From Phycisphaerae bacterium (GTDB lineage Bacteria > Planctomycetota > Phycisphaerae > UBA1845): a stretch of DNA of 64,000 nucleotides. The notes under the pieces were generated by a model, which was given only the letters and a program-made list of their open reading frames with translations, was not told the DNA's origin and did no database searches. This document shows positions 38,512-47,601 of the stretch, in pieces. A program made the position numbers and the translations under genes. The DNA is taken from assembly GCA_022072505.1 (NCBI GenBank), contig JAJVHU010000037.1:1-64000 (forward strand), read 5' to 3'. Position 1 is the stretch's first letter; every line of letters starts with the position of its first letter.

Positions 38512-39762
38512 TCAGGCGGCGCCGGCCTCCTCCGGCTTCGGGGGCACAAACGCACGCGCATAAGGCGAAAGCCGCGGCAGAAACCGGTACATGATGACAA
38601 GGTACGCCGCCCCGACGACCAGAATCAGCAGCCCGGTGAACTGCGAAATCGTCAGCCCGGCGGTGTCGCGCGGGTTGTCCGCACGGATGATCTCCTCCAT
38701 CACGCGGGCGACCGGATACATGACCAGCATCCACCCGAACACCGTCCCGTGCCGCCGCCGCAGATAAAAAATCGCGGACAACACCCCCGACAGGATCATC
38801 GCGTTGATCGCCGCATAAAGCTGAACCGGATGCACCGGGACGGACCGAAGCCCCGCCGCCAGTTCCGTCAGCTCCGTCAGCGAAGTCCGCGCCGCGTCCG
38901 CGGGGAATCCTTCCGCCACGGAGAACCGCTCAGGGTGCTCCCGCGAAGGCAGCATCTGCGCCCGACGAAGGACCACCGCTTCCTCCGGGGGACGGATTTT
39001 TTTCGCCTGCCCCACGAGTTGATCCCGGCGCTGCTTGAGCTTGCGGACGTCCTCCTCGCTCAGCTTATCATGTTCCGCCAGACGAAGCTGGGTGTCGATC
39101 GCACGCACCTCCTGCTCGATCGCGGTCCCCGCCGCGATGGCGCTTTGCAGCTTCTCCAGCGGAACCCGCAACGCCGCCGCCGGAACCAGCGTCGCCAGCG
39201 GCTGATCCTTCGCGGTCAGAACCAGCTCCGCCGGAACCGTCACCTGTCGCTGGTCCCACTGATGCACGAACGCCGGGCTCCCGTAAGGGAACCGCACGGC
39301 CCACGCCTCATCGCAGGGCGCGCCGAAGCAGCAGCCGTTCAGGAAGCATCCGACCCGCCCGAACGCCAGCCCCCACATCAGCCCCGGCGCGAGAATATCC
39401 AGATAAACGCGGATCGACTCCTTTTTCCACCACAGATACGCCGTCACCGCGGGCACCGCGCCGATCACCGAGCCGAGGAACTCGAACCCGCCCTGGCTGA
39501 TGTCGAGGATCGCCGCGATCTGGTTCGCCGACCCGGCGAACTGCGACTCCCAGTAATGAATGACGTAGAACACCCGCGACCCGAGCAGCCCCGCGACCAG
39601 TCCGACGAACGAGATGTTCAACACAAGGTCCGGATCGGCTTTGACCCTTGCCGCCCGGCGCATCGCAAACCACGCCGCGGTCAGAAAGCCCAGCATCACG
39701 CAGAAACCGTAGCTCTTGACGCTGTATTGAACGCCCGGAATCGTGAAAAGTTCTGGATGCAC
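38512..39762 (-). CDS. lgt: Prolipoprotein diacylglyceryl transferase with large internal insertion
   Basis: YSVKSYGFCVMLGFLTAAWFAMRRA; GLMWGLAFGRVGCFLNGCCFG; PVHPVQLYAAINAMIL; long charged segment before PVHPVQLY. Confidence 0.9.
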   Translation of the reverse strand: MHPELFTIPGVQYSVKSYGFCVMLGFLTAAWFAMRRAARVKADPDLVLNISFVGLVAGLLGSRVFYVIHYWESQFAGSANQIAAILDISQGGFEFLGSVIGAVPAVTAYLWWKKESIRVYLDILAPGLMWGLAFGRVGCFLNGCCFGAPCDEAWAVRFPYGSPAFVHQWDQRQVTVPAELVLTAKDQPLATLVPAAALRVPLEKLQSAIAAGTAIEQEVRAIDTQLRLAEHDKLSEEDVRKLKQRRDQLVGQAKKIRPPEEAVVLRRAQMLPSREHPERFSVAEGFPADAARTSLTELTELAAGLRSVPVHPVQLYAAINAMILSGVLSAIFYLRRRHGTVFGWMLVMYPVARVMEEIIRADNPRDTAGLTISQFTGLLILVVGAAYLVIMYRFLPRLSPYARAFVPPKPEEAGAA

Positions 39763-39772
39763 GGCAAACCCG

Positions 39773-39805
39773 AAAAAGAACCCTCGCGCCCGCCCGGCGC
39801 GAGGG
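39773..39805 (-). terminator. Probable Rho-independent terminator (minus strand)
   Basis: 10-bp stem ccctcgcgcc...ggcgcgaggg with gaaaaagaa on its left (minus-strand ttctttttc). Confidence 0.65.
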
Positions 39806-39858
39806 TGAGATCGTAAGTGAGAAGACGTTCGACGGCAACCGCGCGACGGGTTCGCCCT

Positions 39859-40143
39859 TCAATCCGCGACGAAGAACCGCGCCGACACGCCGGACGGTCC
39901 GACGCGCGCCCGCGCCTCGCGCCCGCAGCGCGGACACCGCCCGACGTACGCCGTCCCCTCGGGATTGCGGTACACGCGCTGGTAGACCCCGCAACAGTCA
40001 AACCGCACCCCGATCCACGGACAACCCGCCGGGGCGCCGGTCGGCGAAGACGCCTTCCGCGCGATATCCGCAGCCTCGGGAGCGTCGCTCGCGGACGCGC
40101 GAAGTCGTGAGACGTCGAGAATGTAATCCGGTTCCTGCGACAT
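39859..40143 (-). CDS. Small zinc-ribbon-like protein of unknown function (start uncertain)
   Basis: MSQEPDYILDVSRLRA...FDCCGVYQRVYRNPEGTAYVGRCPRCGREARARVG. Confidence 0.7.
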   Translation of the reverse strand: MSQEPDYILDVSRLRASASDAPEAADIARKASSPTGAPAGCPWIGVRFDCCGVYQRVYRNPEGTAYVGRCPRCGREARARVGPSGVSARFFVAD

Positions 40144-40199
40144 CAGTGTGTTGATCGGCTGACCCCCGAACCTCGCATGACCGGCCTTCGGTCCGGCGG

Positions 40200-40793
40200 T
40201 CAACCAACGCCCGGAAACGCCTCGATCGCCGTCGCCAGCGTCCGGGCGTGCGTCATCACGTGCTCCAGTTCGCTCGCCAGTCCGCTTCGACCCGCGCTGC
40301 CCGCCGGCAGCGACGGCAGGTTGACCCTCACGAAGTGCTCCGCCGCCCGCACCGAGGCGAACGCCAGAATGCCCGCCGCACCCAGGTCGCTGTGAAGATG
40401 TTTGTTTGATCGCGGCGCCAGCTCGTGCAGCAGCGCCAGCGCCGTCGAGGCCGCCGCGGCGATCTCCAGCGGAACGCTCGCCGCCGCCAGCGCCGCCGCC
40501 GCCAGCCCCACGCGAGCCCCGGCATCGTCTCGCATCCGCGATCGCGCCTCCGTCAGCGCCTGATACGCGGCGGCGTCCTCATCCGCCAACCGCCGCAGCA
40601 TCGCCCGGCAGTTCGCCAGCCCGCTCCGGACCTGCTCGATCTCGGACCGCGTCGTCGCGTCCGCGTCTTTCCGGATTGAATACGCCGCGACCATCTCGCC
40701 CAGCGCGCAGGCCATCGCCCCCGTCATCGCCGCCGCCGCGCCGCCGCCGGGCGTCGGCGTCTTCGCCGCCAGCGCGTCAAGAAAAGCGTCCAT
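40200..40793 (-). CDS. Cyclodeaminase/cyclohydrolase (formiminotransferase-cyclodeaminase C-terminal) family protein
   Basis: LAAKTPTPGGGAAAAMTGAMACALGEMVAAYS. Confidence 0.92.
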   Translation of the reverse strand: MDAFLDALAAKTPTPGGGAAAAMTGAMACALGEMVAAYSIRKDADATTRSEIEQVRSGLANCRAMLRRLADEDAAAYQALTEARSRMRDDAGARVGLAAAALAAASVPLEIAAAASTALALLHELAPRSNKHLHSDLGAAGILAFASVRAAEHFVRVNLPSLPAGSAGRSGLASELEHVMTHARTLATAIEAFPGVG

Positions 40794-40802
40794 CCCGACC
40801 CC

Positions 40803-42026
40803 TCAGTCCTTCGGATCGCACGTCGAGCAAGGCTCGCGCCCCGCCGCCTGAGCCTCCGCGGCACTGCCGAAGATCACCCGGTTGTCCGGCTTGATGTTCG
40901 TCGCCCAGCGACATCCGGGAACGTGAAACTTCGTCGAATTCTTGCTGCCGATGTACTGCGCCGCCGGTTTAGGTTCGGCGGACGCCGCGGGCTTGGCGCC
41001 TGGTTCCGGACGACCCTGCGGCCTCGACCCGGTCAGCGCCTCCGGACGCGGCGCAGCCGGCGACGCGCCGGCGACAACGTTCGGCCGCTCCATCCCTCTC
41101 GACGCCGCATACACCAGCAACCCGGCGCAGAAGCATGCCGACTCATCCAGCCGGGCGCGCACGATCGGCAGCGCGTCGTGATCCAGCTCCGCCAGAAACG
41201 TCTCGCGCACCGCGCAATACGACACCCCGTCGCGGATGTCCCACCGCGACAGCAACTCCCGATCCGCCTCCACCAGCGCGTCCAGCGCCGCCGATGCCGC
41301 CATCAACGAAGCAAACGACGCCTCGACCACGTCCTCGACCGCCGCACAATCCGTCCCGCTCTCCTCAAGATACGCCCCCAGCTCGCCTCGCCACCGAAGG
41401 ATCAGGCCGTCCTGCGCCCGCCCCCGAGCGTCCGCGTCCAGCATCCGCTCGGCGCTGTCCTGATCCTCGGGCAATACGAGTTGGGCCGCAGTCGGCCCTC
41501 GACGATGCGTCGTGGCGTTGAAAGGAAGTCCCGCGTCCACCGAGAGGTGCAAGACGACTCCGCTCAGTCGGGCGATCTCAGGCTCGTTACGCGCGCGGAT
41601 CGCCTCCACCAGCGCGTCGCACTGTTCCGCAAGCACCCACGGCAGCGCTCCGCCTTCCCGCTTCCCCCGGTCCGAAAGCAGTTTGCTCGCCTTGCTCCGC
41701 TCCCGCGGGAAATCCAGCGCCGCCCGCAACCGAGCGGCCGGCGACGCCGACTCCGCCGCCACGTCAAGCATCAGGTAGTGACTGTCCGCACGCGCCAAGA
41801 CCGGCGACCCGCCGAAGCGCCCGCTGCCCTGACCCGTCGCATGCGCCAGCAGCGACTCCCGATGCGGCAGGTAGACGGAGCGGAATTCGACGGGCAGCCG
41901 GGCCAGCGCCGCGTCGATCACGACTTCGTAAACGCCCGGAGGCTCGACGTCCGCGGCCCGAGCGCCGCCTGAAACCAACGCCGCCGTCAGCACCGCCGCC
42001 GTCACTCGACGACGTCGACCGCGCAA
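40803..42026 (-). CDS. Exported protein of unknown function with C-terminal Ada-like metal-binding module (TTG/GTG start)
   Basis: C-term YIGSKNSTKFHVPGCRWATNIKPDNRVIFGSAAEAQAAGREPCSTC; leader RRRRVTAAVLTAALVSGGARA. The longer ORF upstream overlaps etfA and is spurious there. Confidence 0.72.
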   Translation of the reverse strand: MRGRRRRVTAAVLTAALVSGGARAADVEPPGVYEVVIDAALARLPVEFRSVYLPHRESLLAHATGQGSGRFGGSPVLARADSHYLMLDVAAESASPAARLRAALDFPRERSKASKLLSDRGKREGGALPWVLAEQCDALVEAIRARNEPEIARLSGVVLHLSVDAGLPFNATTHRRGPTAAQLVLPEDQDSAERMLDADARGRAQDGLILRWRGELGAYLEESGTDCAAVEDVVEASFASLMAASAALDALVEADRELLSRWDIRDGVSYCAVRETFLAELDHDALPIVRARLDESACFCAGLLVYAASRGMERPNVVAGASPAAPRPEALTGSRPQGRPEPGAKPAASAEPKPAAQYIGSKNSTKFHVPGCRWATNIKPDNRVIFGSAAEAQAAGREPCSTCDPKD

Positions 42027-42064
42027 GGAACCACGTGCGGAAAGGCGAGGCACGTCCGATCCTC

Positions 42065-43054
42065 CTAATGCGCCCGCAGCTTCCGGACCTCCTCCGTCAC
42101 CAGCGGAACCAGGGTGAACAAATCCGCGACGCAGCCGTACGTCGCCACCTTGAAGATCGGCGCTTCTTTCTTTGTATTGATCGCGACGATCACCTTGCTG
42201 CCGCGCATGCCCGCCAGGTGCTGAATCGCACCGTCGATCCCGCAGGCGAAGTAAAGCTTCGGGGTCACGACTTTCCCGGTCAGCCCCACCTGCCGCGAGT
42301 GCGGCTGATATCCCGCGTCGCACGCGGCGCGCGACGCCCCGACCGCCCCCTCCAGCGCCTGCGCGAGGGGAAAGATGACCTTCTGAAAGTTCTCCTCGCT
42401 CTTCAGCGATCGTCCGCCGGAGATCACCACGTCCGCCTCCGTCACGTCCTTGATCCCCGAACTCGTCGCGGTCACCGCCTTCACCGTCAACCGTCGATCC
42501 GCGTCCGACGGCGAATATGAAAGCTTCTGCACGGCCGCGCCGCCCCCGCCCGCCGCAGGCGCCGCGTACACGTTCGACCGGATCGTCAGCACGCGCAGAC
42601 GCGACCCGGACAAAACAAAAGTCGCCTGCAGCTTCCCCGCGTACATCGACTTCGACGCCAGCACGTCCTCGCCGCGCGCCGACGCCTCCGTGCAGTCGAT
42701 CGCCAGCGCTCCGCGCTTCCGCGCCGCCGTCCGCGACGCCCAGTCCCGCCCCATGAAGGTCGTCGGAAAAAGCACGACCCCCGCCGACGCCGCCTCGATC
42801 GCCGACGTGACCGCCGACGTGTACGCGCTCGCCCGGTAGTGCTTCAACTCGGGGTGCTCCACAACGTACACCTTCGAAGCTCCGTGCGCCCCGATCGACT
42901 CCGCCAGACCGGACACGGCGTCGCCCACAACGCACGCGACGACCTGTCCCCCGGTCGCCGATGCCAGCGCCCGCGCCGGCGTGAAAAGCTGATACGACGC
43001 GGGAAGGACTTTCCCCTCGCGTTGCTCAATTACGACGAGAATGTTGTTGCTCAT
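42065..43054 (-). CDS. etfA: Electron transfer flavoprotein subunit alpha
   Basis: ADVVISGGRSLKSEENF; GYQPHSRQVGLTGKVVTPKLYFACGIDGAIQHLAGMRGSKVIVAINTKKEAPIF. Confidence 0.96.
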   Translation of the reverse strand: MSNNILVVIEQREGKVLPASYQLFTPARALASATGGQVVACVVGDAVSGLAESIGAHGASKVYVVEHPELKHYRASAYTSAVTSAIEAASAGVVLFPTTFMGRDWASRTAARKRGALAIDCTEASARGEDVLASKSMYAGKLQATFVLSGSRLRVLTIRSNVYAAPAAGGGGAAVQKLSYSPSDADRRLTVKAVTATSSGIKDVTEADVVISGGRSLKSEENFQKVIFPLAQALEGAVGASRAACDAGYQPHSRQVGLTGKVVTPKLYFACGIDGAIQHLAGMRGSKVIVAINTKKEAPIFKVATYGCVADLFTLVPLVTEEVRKLRAH

Positions 43055-43126
43055 ATTAGTCGGTTGTGCCGCGACGGCAGCCGCCGCGAAAGCATATGAT
43101 CTATCAATCTGACCCTCTTCGGGAAG

Positions 43127-43615
43127 CTAGGTTCCATCGCCTTGACTTTGCGGCTGTCGCAACACAGCCTCACGCTCAAGCTGTTCGGCGGCAAGACCAA
43201 AGGCCCGGTACATATTGCGATTGCCTGTCCGATCGCGACACCACTTCACATAGAACGCAAGTCTTTTCCAGTAATAAGGCAGCAAAAAATCAAACGTCAT
43301 TCTAACGTATTCTCGACTCAGATACCCGGCTCGAAATGATGCGCCCAGCTCTTGAAACACGTTGGCAAAAAGTCGAATGTTTGCTTCAAGCTCACCATCT
43401 TCCCGAAGCCGGTTCAGTTTGCCGACCTCGTCGTCGGGCGGCTCGTTCAACCAACGATCGACAATGCGACGAACCTGAAACATCTGCGGACTGTTGAAGC
43501 GTTCCGCAAACTGAGCGGCGCGCACGATTCCGAAATGCCTCTTCGTCAAGAATAATCCAAGAAAAACCCCGAAAACTCCGACAATCTTGAGCATCCAGTC
43601 CAAAAAATCCACCAT
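43127..43615 (-). CDS. Single-TM protein of unknown function (DUF4760-like?) between etfB and etfA
   Basis: MVDFLDWMLKIVGVFGVFLGLFLTKRHFGIVRAAQFAERFNSPQMFQVRRIV...; region visibly less GC-rich than its flanks. Confidence 0.75.
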   Translation of the reverse strand: MVDFLDWMLKIVGVFGVFLGLFLTKRHFGIVRAAQFAERFNSPQMFQVRRIVDRWLNEPPDDEVGKLNRLREDGELEANIRLFANVFQELGASFRAGYLSREYVRMTFDFLLPYYWKRLAFYVKWCRDRTGNRNMYRAFGLAAEQLEREAVLRQPQSQGDGT

Positions 43616-43666
43616 GACGAAAGCAATTGTACCGGAAGCGTGTTCCAGAAACCAAACGGGCACGCG

Positions 43667-44458
43667 TTAAATGACCTTCGCCTCCTCGCGCAACAGCCGA
43701 ACCAGCTCGCGGGCCATCTCCGCCGGCTCGCCCTCGATGAACCGGCAGTCCGCCCGCGCCGGCGGCGGCGTCAGCGTCTCCACCACGGTTCCCGCCTCAG
43801 CCGCCGTCTCGCCGGGAAGGTCCGCCGACGTCAGCACCTTCAGTTCCTTCTTTTTCGCCTTCATCAGGTTCGGCAGCGACGGATACCGCGCTTCGACCAG
43901 CCCCTTCTCGATCGTCAGCAGCGCCGGAAGCGCCCCTTCGACGACCTCCTCCGCACCTTCGATCCGCCGCCGCGCCGTGAAACGCTTGCCCGCCTCGTCG
44001 AACTCCAGGCCTTGCACCGCGCCGACGTGCGGCAGGTCGAGGAACTCCGCCAGCGCCGGACCCACCGCCCCGGCGTCGAGATCGATGTTCTGCTTGCCGC
44101 AGACGATCAACTCGAACGACTCGCCCAGCTTCTTCACCGCCGCCGCAACCAGATGCGCGAAGAAAAGCTCGTTCGCGGACTCGAACTTCGGATCGCACAG
44201 ATGCACGGCCCGGTCCGCCCCGATCGCCAGCGCCGTGCGCAACGCCTCCGCCGCCTTGTCGCCCCCGACCGTGATCGCCACGATCTCGGAGACCGGCTTC
44301 CCTTTTTCACGAAGCTGAACCGCCAGTTCGACTCCGAACTCGTCAAACGGGTCCACCACCAGCTTCAGCCCCGCCGGATCGAGATCCTTCCCGTCCGCGC
44401 GGACACGCACCGCCGCGTTGGAATCCGGAACCTGCTTGATCACGCACAGAATCTTCAC
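43667..44458 (-). CDS. etfB: Electron transfer flavoprotein subunit beta
   Basis: MKILCVIKQVPDSNAAVRVRADGKDLDPAGLKLVVDPFDEFGVELAVQLREK; CGKQNIDLDAGAVGPALAEFLDLPHV. Confidence 0.96.
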   Translation of the reverse strand: MKILCVIKQVPDSNAAVRVRADGKDLDPAGLKLVVDPFDEFGVELAVQLREKGKPVSEIVAITVGGDKAAEALRTALAIGADRAVHLCDPKFESANELFFAHLVAAAVKKLGESFELIVCGKQNIDLDAGAVGPALAEFLDLPHVGAVQGLEFDEAGKRFTARRRIEGAEEVVEGALPALLTIEKGLVEARYPSLPNLMKAKKKELKVLTSADLPGETAAEAGTVVETLTPPPARADCRFIEGEPAEMARELVRLLREEAKVI

Positions 44459-44571
44459 GCCGACGCATCTCCTCCGGGTCGCCGCCGGACCCGATGCAAC
44501 GCGGGAGCGGATCGAATCCTACGCCCGACCCGCCCCCGATTCCACCTCACTTGATCCCGCTCTTTCAGAAG

Positions 44572-45462
44572 TTACGGGCAGGACGCCCCGGCCGACAGGT
44601 CGCACCCGTCCACCGTCACTTCGTGCGACCCGGAACCCGCCGGACACCACTTCGCCACCGCCTTTCCGTTGGCGTTCGTCGTCCGCGTCTGAGCCTCTCC
44701 CCCGTCAAGGCGGAAGATCGCGTCCGTGTTCGGGATCGCATTCTTCAGAATGCCTTTGACGTGGTTCCCGCAAGCCCGCGCCCGGCATCGCGCCTTGAGC
44801 TTCTCCCCGCCGTCGCACGGCGCGTCCACCGTCTCGCCCGACAGGTAGAACGCCCACTCATTGTCGGGTTGAAGGTTGAACACCTCCATCGTCACCCACT
44901 CTCCGCCGACCGTGCCGTCGCGGAACACGTCGAAGTTCCAGTACGCCCGCGACTCGTGGTTCGCCCAGCGCGTCGTCAGCAGGCTGTGCTTCCCCCCGCC
45001 GTTCGACAGCGTGATCAGGCTCCGCAGCGCCGCGAAATACCGCCCCGCCTCCAGCGTGACGTCGATGTCCATCGTGTTGCGGTACACGACCCCGAAGTTC
45101 GGATTGACGATCCCGCTGTCCTCGTGCGCCAGAGGCAGCGTGTGTCCCCCGGCGATCAACGCCCCCGGCGCGCCGTCTCCGCCGACCTCGTAAATGTACC
45201 AGTCTCCCCCGAGAATCTCCGCCTCGAAGTCCACGCTGTAAAACCCGATCTGCGTGATCCGCGTGCGCGACGTCAGCACGAAATCCTCCGCGGCGCAGCG
45301 GTACGAAATGAAGTCGTCATCCTCGGCCCGCGCCGCCGTCCAGGCGTCCTCCGACGTCTCAAGATCGTCCGGAAACACGTTGACGTTAACCCACGTAAAC
45401 TCCTCCGCCCGGACCGTGGCCGCGCCCAGCAATGCCAAAACGACCAGACCTCGCTTGAACAT
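44572..45462 (-). CDS. Secreted protein with divergent copy (8) of the four-Cys C-terminal module
   Basis: MFKRGLVVLALLGAATVRA signal; C-term CDGGEKLKARCRARACGNHVKGILKNAIPNTDAIFRLDGGEAQTRTTNANGKAVAKWCPAGSGSHEVTVDGCDLSAGASCP. Confidence 0.8.
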   Translation of the reverse strand: MFKRGLVVLALLGAATVRAEEFTWVNVNVFPDDLETSEDAWTAARAEDDDFISYRCAAEDFVLTSRTRITQIGFYSVDFEAEILGGDWYIYEVGGDGAPGALIAGGHTLPLAHEDSGIVNPNFGVVYRNTMDIDVTLEAGRYFAALRSLITLSNGGGKHSLLTTRWANHESRAYWNFDVFRDGTVGGEWVTMEVFNLQPDNEWAFYLSGETVDAPCDGGEKLKARCRARACGNHVKGILKNAIPNTDAIFRLDGGEAQTRTTNANGKAVAKWCPAGSGSHEVTVDGCDLSAGASCP

Positions 45463-45642
45463 GTTCCCTCCTCCAAGGCTGCCGTGTGATCCCTCTCATC
45501 CCACCGCGGGACGATCCGATTATAACGGATTGCGTTTGCGGGCGAAGTCCGATCCGGGGCCTTCGGAGTTCGCAGGCCAGACCGGTCCGGCGGAGGTCGG
45601 GGGGCTGCGATCCTGAATGACCCTCAGGGATTCCCCGCCGCC

Positions 45643-46887
45643 TTACCGGGCGTAGAACGAGTGATAGTGGTCGATGATCGGCGTGTCGGCGTTGAAAAGG
45701 TAGGCGATCAGGGCGGCTCGCATCCACATTCCGTTGCGGACCTGCTCCCAGTATTTCGCCTGCGGCAGGCTGTCCAGCCGGGGGTCGATCTCATGACGCC
45801 GCGGCAGCGGATGCATGATCGCCAGGTCCGGGCGGAACTGCCGCGCCAGATCCACCGTCAGGTGGAACCGGCCGTAGTCGATCGCCTTCGACTCCCCCGC
45901 CACGTCCCACTCATCCTGAAGCCGCGTCATGTACACCGCGTGACACTCGCCGATGACCGCGCGGAGATCATGATGCACCTCGTGCTCCACGCCGTAGCGG
46001 GAGACGTACTCGAGGATGTCCTCGCCGATCATCAGCTCCGGCGGGGCCACAAAGAGCATCCGCACCCCCGTGAAACGCGACAGAAGGTACGCCAGCGACC
46101 GCACCGTGCGCCCGCGCTTCAGGTCGCCGACGAACGCGATCGTCCGGCCTTGAAACGCGTCGCCCGGCAGCCGCGGCGGAGCCCCGCGCTCGCCCGCCGA
46201 CCGCGGCGCGAAGCATCGGTACAGCGTGTAAAGGTCCAGCAGCGCCTGCGTCGGGTGCTGATCCTTGCCGGAGCCGCCGTTGATGATCGGCAGCGTCCGC
46301 CGCATCCGGTTGAGCATCAGCGCCATCTCCTCGGCGAACCCCTCGACCGGGTGGCGCATGATGATCAGGTCGAAGTACTGGCTGAGCACCCGGACGGTGT
46401 CCTCTTCCGTCTCGCCCTTCACTTCCGACGACGTGCTCGGGTTGCGGACCTCGTTGTAAGGAATGCCCAGCACCTGGCACGCCGCCGAGAACGACAGGAA
46501 CGTCCGCGTCGACGGCTGGATGAAATACAGCATCGCCCGCTTGTGACTGAGGATCGTCCGAAGGAACTGCGCGCCTTCCCGGTCGTCGCTGATCCGCCTC
46601 ACCATCTCCGAAAGACGGCAAAGCTGCTCCAGCGTCTCCCGGTCGAACTGCTGGGAAAGAATGACGTGAAACGGGCGGTCGTTGCGGTTGAGCTGCGCCA
46701 CCCGCTGGCTGGTCAGGAGCTGAGCCGGTTCTTCTTCGATCGCTCCGAGCACGCCTTCAGTAGAACCCGCCGCCGCGATCTTGTCAATCCCCGCGTTTCC
46801 CGCGCCGCGCGGTCTCTCGGGGTAGACCGAGGCGATCCCTCTTTTCCCCGGACTGCCGCCTTGCCGAACCGCGCTCGTGCGACGCAA
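45643..46887 (-). CDS. pyrB: Aspartate carbamoyltransferase (start uncertain)
   Basis: PSTRTFLSFSAACQVLG; EVKGETEEDTVRVLSQYFDLIIMRHP; DQHPTQALLDLYTL; MHPLPRRHEIDP. Confidence 0.92.
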   Translation of the reverse strand: MRRTSAVRQGGSPGKRGIASVYPERPRGAGNAGIDKIAAAGSTEGVLGAIEEEPAQLLTSQRVAQLNRNDRPFHVILSQQFDRETLEQLCRLSEMVRRISDDREGAQFLRTILSHKRAMLYFIQPSTRTFLSFSAACQVLGIPYNEVRNPSTSSEVKGETEEDTVRVLSQYFDLIIMRHPVEGFAEEMALMLNRMRRTLPIINGGSGKDQHPTQALLDLYTLYRCFAPRSAGERGAPPRLPGDAFQGRTIAFVGDLKRGRTVRSLAYLLSRFTGVRMLFVAPPELMIGEDILEYVSRYGVEHEVHHDLRAVIGECHAVYMTRLQDEWDVAGESKAIDYGRFHLTVDLARQFRPDLAIMHPLPRRHEIDPRLDSLPQAKYWEQVRNGMWMRAALIAYLFNADTPIIDHYHSFYAR

Positions 46888-46914
46888 CCCCAGGTCGCGG
46901 GAACAACGCCGCGA

Positions 46915-47601
46915 TCACTCCTCGCGCTTGTGAATTGCGTGCCCGGTTTTCGGCGAACCGAACACCGGGGGATGGTCGCCTTGCGGTTTAACGACCGGGG
47001 TCACGCTGTTCCCGGCGTCAGCGGCCCCGGTTTCCGACGAAGCAGGCTCCGCAGACGTCCCCGCCAGAACCTCCGGCTCAGCCGACGCCGCCGGCGGCGC
47101 GTCAGGATCCGCCAGGAGGCCCTCGATCCTCGCCGGATCTCGCCGTGCGACGCGCTGATCCTCGCCGGCGCGCCACGCCTCGCCGAAAAACACGGCAAAC
47201 GTAAGCATCGCCGCGATCGCCGCCGCCCGGCTCGGCCAGCGCCAGCGCAGACGCCGCGCGCTTTCGTCCTCCAGCAGCACGTCGTCCACGCTCTCCGCCC
47301 CCGACGACGCCACCGACATCCTCGGCTCAGCACCCGCCCGAAGCGCCGAGAACGCCTGATAATCCGCCCGGTCCAGCAACGCGGGATCCAGGTCGCCCTC
47401 GCTGAATGCGCTCAGCCGCTCAACCGTGCCGCGCACACGCTCCGCCGCCTCACGGCACGACGGGCACCGCAGAAGGTGAAACCGCAGCCCCTGCGGAAGC
47501 GCCGTCCCGGCGACCTCATCCTCGTCATCCGTGAGGACGCTCAGAACCCAGCCGCGCTTCGGACAAAGATCGGTCGGCGGAAATGTTTCCTGGGGGTTCA
47601 T
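46915..47601 (-). CDS. ZAS-type transmembrane anti-sigma factor-like protein
   Basis: H-x3-C-x2-C (FHLLRCPSCREA), one TM segment, 4-nt overlap with the ECF sigma gene. Confidence 0.75.
   Translation of the reverse strand: MNPQETFPPTDLCPKRGWVLSVLTDDEDEVAGTALPQGLRFHLLRCPSCREAAERVRGTVERLSAFSEGDLDPALLDRADYQAFSALRAGAEPRMSVASSGAESVDDVLLEDESARRLRWRWPSRAAAIAAMLTFAVFFGEAWRAGEDQRVARRDPARIEGLLADPDAPPAASAEPEVLAGTSAEPASSETGAADAGNSVTPVVKPQGDHPPVFGSPKTGHAIHKREE

Noticed and set aside
42066-42935. N-terminal half of the 710-aa ORF 40803..42935
   Set aside because: It runs out of frame across etfA on the same strand; only the part after ~42026 (leader plus Ada-like tail) looks coding.
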